From Bacteroidia bacterium (lineage in GTDB: Bacteria; Bacteroidota; Bacteroidia; Bacteroidales; VadinHA17), in the NCBI GenBank assembly GCA_026391515.1, contig JAPLEC010000315.1, forward strand, positions 1 through 9,284: DNA of 9,284 nucleotides. Direction: 5' to 3'. This document shows, piece by piece, positions 1 through 7,305 of this stretch. The position numbers and the translations under genes were made by a program. The notes below the pieces were generated by a model that was given only the letters and a program-made list of their open reading frames with translations, was not told where the DNA came from and did not search any database. Position 1 is the first letter of the stretch. Every line of letters starts with the position of its first letter.

Positions 1-2
1 AG

Positions 3-164
3 TTTTTTGATGAAAAGCTGGATTATATTCATAATAATCCTGTTGTGGAATTGATTGTTGAAAGACCTGAGGACTATTTGTTCAGTTCGGCCAGAAATTA
101 TGCAGGATTGAGCAATTATCTTGACATTGTGTTAGAATCAGTTAAACAGAGGAATTTTAAATAA
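3..164 (+). CDS. REP-associated tyrosine transposase (RAYT, IS200-like Y1 family), C-terminal fragment cut by the window edge
   Basis: Reading from base 3, an open frame of 53 codons runs to a TAA at 162-164. The peptide contains DYIHNNPV, then VERPEDYLFSSARNYAG. This is the conserved C-terminal block of RAYT proteins (transposase IS200-like family; usual pattern YIHxNPVxxGxVxxPEDYxxSSAxxY). RAYTs are single-copy HUH endonucleases thought to nick and move REP palindromes. The catalytic HUH and tyrosine part would lie upstream and is not in the window, so whether the gene is intact cannot be judged. The stop is followed after 10 bases by three palindromic repeats, the arrangement expected of a RAYT and its cognate REPs. 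Family assignment is firm from the motif; activity is unknown. Confidence 0.85.
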   Translation, partial: FFDEKLDYIHNNPVVELIVERPEDYLFSSARNYAGLSNYLDIVLESVKQRNFK

Positions 165-174
165 AAATGTAAAA

Positions 175-283
175 GGCACGGATTGCAAATCCGCGCCAGC
201 GACATGAAAGCATGAGGCACGGATTGCAAATCCGCGCCAGCGACATGAAAGCATGAGGCACGGATTACAAATCCGCGCCAGCG
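175..283. repeat. Tandem array of three REP-like palindromic elements, 41-bp period
   Basis: Copies start at 175, 216 and 257. Copies 1 and 2 are identical over 41 bp; copy 3 stops after 27 bp and has one change (G to A at 267, in the loop). Each copy begins with GGCACGGATT, has a 3-nt loop (GCA, GCA, ACA) and closes with AATCCGCGCC, so 9 of 10 positions pair. The single A/C mismatch becomes a G-U pair in minus-strand RNA, which suggests the functional folded strand is the minus one. After each hairpin comes a conserved AGCG, read as CGCT before the hairpin on the minus strand. Between hairpins is the 14-nt spacer ACATGAAAGCATGA, itself containing CATG-AAAG-CATG. The array fills most of the gap between two convergent genes and ends 3 bp from the stop of the minus-strand gene. 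It may protect 3' ends or limit read-through; this is inference. Confidence 0.9.
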
Positions 284-286
284 TCA

Positions 287-1630
287 TTAATTAATCATCT
301 CACTCTCCGGCAATCCGTATTCCTCCTTCATTTCAATGCCGAGTTTTTTTAACTCGTCGATAACCGGAATGTAGATCTGAGGCAGCACAGGCCTGTAAAC
401 ACCTTTGAGATTTATTTTCTTTTCGAGAATCATTTTTACCCCAATAGATGCCGGAAGAGCAACCGTTCTGGCAACAGCAGTATTGGTTGATGACGATCCG
501 AAATCAAGCATTGACGATTTTATAACCTCTCTCTTCCCGTCAGGATATGATGCAAGAAAGATATGCTGCATAACAACCATATCGCGCTCATTATCAGATA
601 ATGACATTCTTTTTATCAACCTGTCCGAAGTGATTTCGAAAGGTGTTGTCTCAGCATAATTAAGAATTTCGTTACTGAAAAAACCTAAAAATTCAAAAGA
701 CTCAATTGGATCAGATTGTTCCTGCAAACCAAGCTTGACAGCAATATTCTTCTTAAGGTCTTTGCTGCTGATACCAGCCCTTTCAGCCAGGAAATCGGCA
801 TAACTCATTCCACTATAATTTTTAACAGTATCATCAAGCATATTAATGCTTTTCATTGCATCAAGCGTTTCACACCAGCCCTTGTAACGGAATGTCCCGC
901 GATACATCGTTGAAGCTTCAGGTATTCCATAGATATCTAAATAACTAATGGAATCCCTGTTCGGATAAACTTCAAAATTTCCGACACCGTGGAAATTATA
1001 ATTGAACCTGTCTTTAAACAGATTCAAAGGTTCAATTGAGACTTTTTTACCCTTTTTCAGATAGAGTGCACCGTTTTTACTTGCCAGAACAACTCCTTTA
1101 GGGCTCCATGAGAACTTGTACTTCATAGGATTATTGGCGGCCTCAGGTGCAGGAAGAGCTCCGCAAAGGGAATAAAACTCCTCAACCTTTCCTTTGTTAC
1201 CATGGATATGATCAATAACCTTCATTGCTGTCATATGGTCAATACCAGGATCAAGTCCTATCTCATTCAGAATAATTATACCTGCTTCTTTAGCTGCTTT
1301 GTCAAGTGCCTGCATTTCGGCCGATACATAAGAGGTAGTAATAAGAGGTTTACCGCATTTGATGCAGGTTTTGGCCACAGTAAAATGATGCTTGTAAGGC
1401 AGAAAAGATACTGTTATATCATGTTTATTTACAAGTCTTTCCAGAGTATCAGCATCTTCTGTCGACCATCGAAGGCTTGATCCGTTGGGATGCCCTTTGA
1501 TCATTCTGTCGGCTTTTTCTTTTGTAGTAGTGGCGATCATCAGCCTGAAATTGTTTTCAAGGAGGAATTCAACCATGGGTTTTACAACGAGCCCTGCTCC
1601 AAGAATAAGAACCTTTTTCATTTCACGCAT
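287..1630 (-). CDS. Saccharopine dehydrogenase-family protein (L-glutamate-forming type, saccharopine reductase-like)
   Basis: The 447-residue product is full length for this family. It starts with an NAD(P)-binding Rossmann fold (VLILGAGLVVKP, residues 7-18), followed by the signature LNEIGLDPGIDHM at 121-133, then ALPAPEAANNP at 158-168 and YKFSWSPKGV at 171-180. These match the saccharopine reductase/LYS9 and AASS C-terminal dehydrogenase group, which interconverts saccharopine and 2-aminoadipate semialdehyde plus glutamate. It is expected to be cytoplasmic, as no signal peptide is seen. The direction in vivo (lysine breakdown or synthesis) cannot be told, because no lysine-ketoglutarate reductase or aminoadipate gene is nearby. 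The start at 1630 gives MREMKK; an internal ATG at 1621 is equally possible, and neither has a Shine-Dalgarno, as usual in Bacteroidota. The gene is divergent from mutS and convergent with the RAYT remnant. Family call is strong, exact substrate moderately so. Confidence 0.88.
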   Translation of the reverse strand: MREMKKVLILGAGLVVKPMVEFLLENNFRLMIATTTKEKADRMIKGHPNGSSLRWSTEDADTLERLVNKHDITVSFLPYKHHFTVAKTCIKCGKPLITTSYVSAEMQALDKAAKEAGIIILNEIGLDPGIDHMTAMKVIDHIHGNKGKVEEFYSLCGALPAPEAANNPMKYKFSWSPKGVVLASKNGALYLKKGKKVSIEPLNLFKDRFNYNFHGVGNFEVYPNRDSISYLDIYGIPEASTMYRGTFRYKGWCETLDAMKSINMLDDTVKNYSGMSYADFLAERAGISSKDLKKNIAVKLGLQEQSDPIESFEFLGFFSNEILNYAETTPFEITSDRLIKRMSLSDNERDMVVMQHIFLASYPDGKREVIKSSMLDFGSSSTNTAVARTVALPASIGVKMILEKKINLKGVYRPVLPQIYIPVIDELKKLGIEMKEEYGLPESEMIN

Positions 1631-1689
1631 TTTAAATTACAGCAATGTAACAAATCAATTGGACAGATTAAATGATTTTCTTGGTGAAA

Positions 1690-1741
1690 CTTAGTGCCTT
1701 GGTGTCTTAATGGCTATTTTTTTTGCCACCAAGGCACAAAG
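1690..1741. repeat. Inverted repeat of a CTTnGTGCCTTGGTG element in the sdh-mutS intergenic region
   Basis: Left arm CTTAGTGCCTTGGTG (1690-1704) and right arm CACCAAGGCACAAAG (1727-1741) pair at 14 of 15 positions, with an uninterrupted 11-bp core (1694-1704 with 1727-1737). The 22-nt loop contains eight T and a second small pairing, TGGC 1711-1714 with GCCA 1725-1728. The right arm runs on into CACAAAG-type units at 1735, 1743 and 1753. Sequences of this CACCAAGGCACAAAGACAC type recur in intergenic regions of environmental Bacteroidota, as I recall. It lies between divergent genes, so a terminator role is not expected. It could be a mobile palindromic repeat or affect mRNA of the minus-strand gene, whose start is 60 bp away. 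Confidence 0.75.
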
Positions 1742-1802
1742 ACACAAAGGGACACAAAAGAAATTTTAAAAATTAAATAACAATAATAAAAATTGAAAAT
1801 AC

Positions 1803-1833
1803 TTTCATTAATATTTCCGTCGGTGTATCTTTG
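1803..1833 (+). promoter_or_regulatory. Predicted Bacteroidota primary-sigma promoter of mutS
   Basis: TATCTTTG at 1826-1833 is an exact match to the Bacteroidota -7 box TAnnTTTG. TTTC at 1803-1806, 19 bp upstream, matches three of four bases of the -33 box TTTG. Transcription would begin near 1838-1842, leaving a leader of about 30 nt before the mutS ATG at 1870. The two boxes are seen directly; use as a promoter is inferred. Confidence 0.6.
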
Positions 1834-1869
1834 TTAGTATTGCATTGATTAATAAAACTGCTTTTTTTA

Positions 1870-4479
1870 ATGTCTGAATCTCCGAAATATGCTGAAACTC
1901 CGCTGATGAAGCAATATTACAGCGTCAAGGCAAAGCATCCTGATGCTATACTTCTTTTCAGAGTCGGCGACTTCTATGAGACATTCGGCGAAGATGCAAT
2001 AAGGGCGTCAGAAATTCTGGGAATAACACTTACACGCAGGGCAAACGGATCAGCTTCATTTGTTGAACTTGCAGGATTTCCGTACCACGCCCTCGATACA
2101 TATCTTCCAAGACTAGTCAGGGCAGGACAGAGAGTTGCAATATGCGAACAGCTTGAAGATCCCAAGCTGGCAAAAAAAATTGTCAAACGAGGTATTACAG
2201 AACTTGTAACACCTGGTGTTTTGCTTAATGAAAATGTTCTTGACCATAAAGAGAATAATTTCCTTGCTGCAGTTCACATTGATAAAAAAATTGCAGGTGT
2301 AGCTTTTCTGGATATATCCACGGGCGAGTTCCTTGTCTCGGAAGGTACTATAGAATATATAGATCAGATGCTGAATAATTTCCAGCCAAAAGAGGTTCTT
2401 TTTGAAAAGAAAAAAAAGGATCTTTTCCTCGAAAACTTCGGTACTAAATTCTATACCTTCAAGCTCGATGACTGGATATTTACTCCCGAAGCTGCCAATG
2501 ACCGTCTTCTTAAACAATTCGAAACCAGCTCATTAAAAGGATTCGGGATACATAATCTCTCTTATGGAATAATAGCTGCCGGAGCCATTCTTTATTATCT
2601 CGACATAACCCAGCATGATCAGCTCGGACATATAACAAGCTTATCACGTATAGAAGAAGAAAGGTATGTATGGCTCGATAAGTTCACAATAAAAAACCTT
2701 GAACTGTTCTACTCTCCTTACGAAGGTGCCAAAACACTTATTGATGTGATGGATCGTACCATATCGCCTATGGGAGGCAGGCTGCTTAAACGCTGGATAT
2801 CTCTTCCGCTTAAAGATATTCAACCGGTTAATGAAAGGCTCGATGTAGTTGATTTTCTTGTTAATAACAGCGCTTTCAGAGAGGAGATTTACGGATTGTT
2901 AAGACAAGTAGGTGATCTTGAAAGACTTGTTTCAAAAGTTGCAGTGAACAGAATCAATCCCAGGGAAATGGTTCATCTCAAAAAAGCCTTTAAAGCAATC
3001 GAACCTCTGAAATCGCTCTCCAGCAACACCGGGTGTGCGCCGCTGGTACAAATTGGTGAACAGCTGAATCCATGTAAATCGCTGGCTGACAGAATAGAAC
3101 ATGATCTTAACAGCGATCCTCCAATTCAGATCAACCGGGGAAATATAATTGCGAAAGGAGTCTCGGCAGAGCTCGATGAACTGCGTACCATACTCTATAG
3201 CGGTAAAGATTACCTTGCTGATCTCCAGAATCGTGAAAGCGTACGTACCGGTATTTCATCTCTCAAGGTAAGCTATAATAATGTTTTCGGTTATTATATC
3301 GAAGTTAGAAATACTCATAAGGACAAGGTGCCTCCGGAATGGATAAGGAAACAGACGCTGGTAAATGCTGAACGCTATATTACTGAAGAGCTTAAGGAAT
3401 ATGAAAGTAAAATATTTGGTGCTGAAGAAAAAATCCTCGACCTTGAAACTAAGCTCTTCAATGATCTTGTTCTTGCAACACTTGAATACATCCCACAGAT
3501 TCAGCTGAATTCATCTCTTATCGGAAAACTTGATTGTCTTCAGTCGTTTGCTATTCTTTCAATTGAAAATAATTACGTAAGACCGCTGCTTGATGATTCT
3601 AAAATCCTGGATATTTCAGACGGCCGTCATCCGGTGATAGAAAAACAGTTACCTGTCGGAGAATCCTATGTTCCGAACGACCTGATTCTGGATACCGACG
3701 ATCAACAAATCATCATTCTTACGGGACCAAATATGTCAGGTAAATCAGCCCTGTTAAGACAAACAGCTCTTATTGTTTTAATGGCCCAGATGGGATGTTT
3801 TGTTCCTGCCAGGGTGGCAAAGATCGGTATGGTTGACAAAATATTTACGAGAGTCGGAGCATCTGATAATATCAGCCTGGGTGAATCGACATTCATGGTC
3901 GAAATGAATGAAACAGCGAGCATTCTTAATAATCTTTCCGACAGAAGCCTTATACTGCTTGATGAGATCGGCAGGGGTACGAGCACTTATGACGGTATCT
4001 CTATCGCATGGGCAATGGTGGAATATCTCCATGAAAGCAGGCTCAGAGCCAAGACGCTGTTTGCTACTCATTATCACGAGCTTAATGAGATGGAAAACTC
4101 ATTTTCAAGAGTTAAGAACTACAATGTTTCAATCAAAGAGATGAACAATAAAGTCATCTTTTTGCGTAAGCTGAAAAGAGGAGGGAGTGAACACAGCTTT
4201 GGAATTCATGTTGCAAAAATGGCTGGCATGCCAAAAAGCGTGGTTAACAGAGCTGATGAAATATTAAAAGAGCTTGAACAAAGCCATGTTAAGCAGGAGC
4301 TTACCAAACCGATTGCAGATCTTGCAGATCACAGGGAAGGTATGCAATTGAGCATTTTCCAGCTCGATGATCCTGTACTGAAACAAATTCGCGATGAGAT
4401 CCTTGAGATTGATATCAATAACCTCACTCCGGTTGAGGCTTTAAATAAACTTTACAATATTAAAAAGTTACTTAAGTAG
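1870..4479 (+). CDS. mutS: DNA mismatch repair protein MutS
   Basis: MutS dimers bind mismatches and small loops and use ATP to recruit MutL. The 869-residue length is normal for MutS1. The N-terminal mismatch-binding domain has the GDFYETF motif with the intercalating Phe35 and Glu37 (Phe36/Glu38 in E. coli). The connector, lever and clamp domains follow (about residues 130-570; core motif ISPMGGRLLKRW from 298). The C-terminal ATPase has Walker A GPNMSGKS (619-626), signature STFMVEM (673-679), Walker B LLLDEIGRGTST-type with D698/E699, and the THYHEL switch (733-738). QLSIF at 826-830 resembles a sliding-clamp binding motif, and the end LTPVEALNKLYNIKKLL is the usual MutS tail. The SGKSALLRQ form of Walker A is, as I recall, typical of Bacteroidota. 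The ATG at 1870 fits the family N-terminus and lies about 30 nt after a good promoter. The gene appears intact. Confidence 0.98.
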   Translation: MSESPKYAETPLMKQYYSVKAKHPDAILLFRVGDFYETFGEDAIRASEILGITLTRRANGSASFVELAGFPYHALDTYLPRLVRAGQRVAICEQLEDPKLAKKIVKRGITELVTPGVLLNENVLDHKENNFLAAVHIDKKIAGVAFLDISTGEFLVSEGTIEYIDQMLNNFQPKEVLFEKKKKDLFLENFGTKFYTFKLDDWIFTPEAANDRLLKQFETSSLKGFGIHNLSYGIIAAGAILYYLDITQHDQLGHITSLSRIEEERYVWLDKFTIKNLELFYSPYEGAKTLIDVMDRTISPMGGRLLKRWISLPLKDIQPVNERLDVVDFLVNNSAFREEIYGLLRQVGDLERLVSKVAVNRINPREMVHLKKAFKAIEPLKSLSSNTGCAPLVQIGEQLNPCKSLADRIEHDLNSDPPIQINRGNIIAKGVSAELDELRTILYSGKDYLADLQNRESVRTGISSLKVSYNNVFGYYIEVRNTHKDKVPPEWIRKQTLVNAERYITEELKEYESKIFGAEEKILDLETKLFNDLVLATLEYIPQIQLNSSLIGKLDCLQSFAILSIENNYVRPLLDDSKILDISDGRHPVIEKQLPVGESYVPNDLILDTDDQQIIILTGPNMSGKSALLRQTALIVLMAQMGCFVPARVAKIGMVDKIFTRVGASDNISLGESTFMVEMNETASILNNLSDRSLILLDEIGRGTSTYDGISIAWAMVEYLHESRLRAKTLFATHYHELNEMENSFSRVKNYNVSIKEMNNKVIFLRKLKRGGSEHSFGIHVAKMAGMPKSVVNRADEILKELEQSHVKQELTKPIADLADHREGMQLSIFQLDDPVLKQIRDEILEIDINNLTPVEALNKLYNIKKLLK

Positions 4480-4483
4480 CTTT
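4464..4483 (+). other. Near-perfect 20-bp palindrome across the mutS stop codon
   Basis: AAAGTTACTTAAGTAGCTTT is symmetric except for one T/G pair (4468 with 4479), which still pairs as U-G in RNA. It gives an 8-bp stem with a UUAA loop, overlapping the last codons and stop of mutS. The following bases (CATTTTACTTACCC) are not a clean U-tract, so it is at best a weak attenuator between mutS and the GH2 gene. It may also be chance in A/T-rich DNA. Confidence 0.3.
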
Positions 4484-4512
4484 CATTTTACTTACCCGAT
4501 AAAATAATTACG

Positions 4513-7305
4513 ATGAAAAAGTTTCATTATGTCCTTATCATTTTCCTGACAACCGTATTTATAATTCCGTCACAAGGTTTCTCACAACCCGGTGCAGTTA
4601 AACAAGTAAGATTAACAAATTTTGATCTGCAATCTTCTGCACTGATAAAAGCAAAAGGTGAGGAGATTTCAACAACACAGTACAAGTCAGATGTTTACTG
4701 GTTCCCTGTAAAGGTTCCTTCAACGGTTCTTACCGGACTGGTTGCAAATAATATCTATCCCGATCCTTACATCGGATTAAATAATATGCTGATCCCCGAT
4801 GCATCCGATAAGTTCAATAAGAAATACAGTCTTGAGCAGTACAGTTTTCTGCCGGACGATAATAATCCATGGAAGAAACCTTACTGGTACCGGACAACCT
4901 TTAAAGTACCGCTGGCTGATCAGGGACGTCATTTTCAGCTGATATTTAAGGGCATAAACTACAGAGCAGCGGTTTGGATTAACGGGAAACAAATTACTGA
5001 TTCCACTCAGATGGCAGGTATGTTTGCTGAATACAGTCTTGATATTTCAAATAATATTATCGCAGGGAAAGAGAACGCCATTGCAGTGAAAATTTATCCT
5101 CTCGATTATCCCGGACTACCTTCAACAGAACAATTGGAAGCTCTTGGTGATTTTTATCCGAACGGAGGACCGACAGGCGATATTGGTAAAAACGTTACTA
5201 TGCTTTGTTCTGTAGGGTGGGACTGGATACCACCTGTCAGGGATCGCAATATCGGATTATGGCTTCCGGTTTATCTGAGAACTTCCGGAGCTGTTACAAT
5301 AAGTCATCCGAAGCTGGTGACTGAGCTTCCAGGTCTTCCTGATACATCTGCGGCAAAACTTTCACTTAGCCTGACATTGCTGAATCACAATAATGCTGAT
5401 GAAAATGGCACACTTTCGGTATCCATCAGTCCGGAAAATTTTACTGGAGCAAGCATAAAGTTTTCCAGATCAATTGCTGTTCAGGGAAGCAAATCTGCAG
5501 CCGTTGATTTAAATGGAACAAATACCCGGGATCTTATTATCAGCAACCCGATGCTCTGGTGGCCAAACGGTTATGGAAAGCCAAATTTGTACAGAATCAG
5601 ACTTCAGTATTCAGGTGTCTCAGGTATTTCAGATGATACTACATTCATTTTCGGGATCAGAACAGTTTCAACAAAGGCTGTAAATGTAAACGGATTCTGG
5701 CGACGCGATTTTTATGTGAACGGAAAAAGGATACAGCTTGTCGGAGGTGCCTGGGTACCGGATATGATGCTCAACCGTGATTCGACGAGATACGACTATG
5801 AAATGCATCTTTGTCGCAATGCCAATGTTAATCTGGTCAGGATCTGGGGCGGAGGTGTCACTCCCTGTGATGAATTCTTTGAGGCTGCCGACAGGTATGG
5901 ACTATTGGTATGGTCCGACTTCTGGGTAACGGGTGATACTCAGGGAGAATTCAAAGGCTCCCCTGACTGGCCTCTCGAGGGCAATGTCTTCAAGAAGAAT
6001 GTCATAAGCACAATTTACAGAATACGAAACCATCCAAGCCTGCTTGTCTGGACAGGCGGCAATGAAGGACATGCAAGAAAAGAGCTTTATGATTTTATGC
6101 GGAACAGCATTATTGAATATGATGGTACACGTCCGTTTATCCCCAGTTCATCAGGCTGGGCAAGATTACCTGAAGGATGGCCCGGATCATGGCCAGATAA
6201 TTTACCGACAGGCGTTTACAGCGGAGGGCCCTATACTTGGCAGGATCCGAAAAGTTATTATGATAAAGCCATTGAGGGAAGAGACTGGGTATTCAAAGAT
6301 GAGACCGGTATCCCATCGATGGTTACCTGGGATATACTGCCAAAGGTAATCCCTAACCTTGTGTGGGACAAGGCATTACCATTCCCGTTAAACGATATGT
6401 GGGGTTATCACGATGCGGCATCCGGGAACGGACATTGGGAGTGGTATTACAGAGAAATGGTAAGGAGATATGGAGAGGCCCGGAGTATAGAGGATTTCTG
6501 CAATAAAATGCAGCTAATGAATGCTATTGGTTACCAGGGTATTTTTGAAGCTGCCGGACATAAACTGAACGATATCGGCGGCGTGATGCTCTGGAAGATT
6601 AATGCAGCATTTCCAAGTGTAGTATGGCAGGTTTATGACTGGTTCCTGCAGACCAATGCAGGTTATTATTTTATGCAGAATGCCTGCGAACCTCTTCATA
6701 TCCAGCTGAATCTGAGTAATATGAAGGTTACAATACTTAACAGGAAATATAATACAGCACCCAGCCTGACAGCACAGGTACAGGTGCTTGATGCTGATTC
6801 AAAATCTGTCTTTAAAGAGGAAGCTTTCTTCAGCCTTGGTCCTTCAGAAGTAAAAGAAGCCACTTCACTTTCTGAAACTATTGGTAAAACAAAGGGTATT
6901 GTCTTTGTAGTACTGAATCTGAAAAACTCTGCCGGGAAAGTAGTCTCTCATAATGTTTACTGGCTTTCATCGGATGGCGATTATAAACCTATCAATAATC
7001 TTCAGGATGCATCTGTGTCCGTAATTGTCTTAAAATCAGAGAAATTGAAAGCTGAAACCAGGTGGACAATTCAGGTAAATAACCCGGGTGACAGGATCGC
7101 ATTTTTCATCAGGCCACAAGTAATGATCGGGAACGAAGAAATTTTACCGAGCTACTGGTCGGGTAATTATTTTACACTTGCGCCTGGAGAAAACAAGACA
7201 TTAACAGTAAGCTGCCCTAATGCTAAGATAGGTTTAGGTAAGCCAAATCTGAAAGTCTCAGGATGGAATGTTAAAATTCAGGAGAATAGTTTGAATTTAA
7301 AATAA
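4513..7305 (+). CDS. Exported glycoside hydrolase family 2, exo-beta-glucosaminidase / endo-beta-mannosidase-like
   Basis: The 930-residue protein begins with a signal peptide (MKK, hydrophobic stretch 6-19, probable cut after S24) with no lipobox Cys, so it should act in the periplasm or outside. A GH2 sugar-binding jelly roll spans about 40-258 (PYWYRTTF from 123; GWDWIPPVRDRNIGLW 235-250). An Ig-like domain follows (WWPNGYG 349-355), then the TIM barrel at about 395-740 and C-terminal beta domains to 930. VRIWGGG (442-448), VWSDFWVTGD (466-475) and GGNEG (515-519) are barrel landmarks. E518, after N517, is the likely acid/base and E597 in DETGIPS the likely nucleophile. The tail of the barrel (VMLWKINAAFPSVVWQVYDW, then ACEPLHIQLN) resembles exo-beta-glucosaminidases and plant mannosylglycoprotein endo-beta-mannosidases more than LacZ. 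Substrate is therefore a beta-glucosaminide or beta-mannoside, unresolved. It starts 33 bp after mutS without a clear promoter of its own. Confidence 0.88.
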   Translation: MKKFHYVLIIFLTTVFIIPSQGFSQPGAVKQVRLTNFDLQSSALIKAKGEEISTTQYKSDVYWFPVKVPSTVLTGLVANNIYPDPYIGLNNMLIPDASDKFNKKYSLEQYSFLPDDNNPWKKPYWYRTTFKVPLADQGRHFQLIFKGINYRAAVWINGKQITDSTQMAGMFAEYSLDISNNIIAGKENAIAVKIYPLDYPGLPSTEQLEALGDFYPNGGPTGDIGKNVTMLCSVGWDWIPPVRDRNIGLWLPVYLRTSGAVTISHPKLVTELPGLPDTSAAKLSLSLTLLNHNNADENGTLSVSISPENFTGASIKFSRSIAVQGSKSAAVDLNGTNTRDLIISNPMLWWPNGYGKPNLYRIRLQYSGVSGISDDTTFIFGIRTVSTKAVNVNGFWRRDFYVNGKRIQLVGGAWVPDMMLNRDSTRYDYEMHLCRNANVNLVRIWGGGVTPCDEFFEAADRYGLLVWSDFWVTGDTQGEFKGSPDWPLEGNVFKKNVISTIYRIRNHPSLLVWTGGNEGHARKELYDFMRNSIIEYDGTRPFIPSSSGWARLPEGWPGSWPDNLPTGVYSGGPYTWQDPKSYYDKAIEGRDWVFKDETGIPSMVTWDILPKVIPNLVWDKALPFPLNDMWGYHDAASGNGHWEWYYREMVRRYGEARSIEDFCNKMQLMNAIGYQGIFEAAGHKLNDIGGVMLWKINAAFPSVVWQVYDWFLQTNAGYYFMQNACEPLHIQLNLSNMKVTILNRKYNTAPSLTAQVQVLDADSKSVFKEEAFFSLGPSEVKEATSLSETIGKTKGIVFVVLNLKNSAGKVVSHNVYWLSSDGDYKPINNLQDASVSVIVLKSEKLKAETRWTIQVNNPGDRIAFFIRPQVMIGNEEILPSYWSGNYFTLAPGENKTLTVSCPNAKIGLGKPNLKVSGWNVKIQENSLNLK

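Noticed and set aside
175..283. Possible CRISPR array, because of regularly spaced repeats
   Set aside because: The intervals between hairpins are identical rather than unique, the period is 41 bp in all, and no cas gene is in the window. It fits REP-like tandem repeats.
1202..1480. 92-codon open frame on the + strand opposite the saccharopine dehydrogenase gene
   Set aside because: The minus strand carries the signature motifs in this span; the + frame is a shadow.
2113..2517. 134-codon open frame on the minus strand inside mutS
   Set aside because: It lies antisense to well-conserved MutS domains, resembles no family I know, and has a composition expected of a shadow frame.
6044..6349. 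101-codon open frame on the + strand inside the GH2 gene
   Set aside because: It overlaps the catalytic barrel of a clearly coding frame and shows no recognisable motif.
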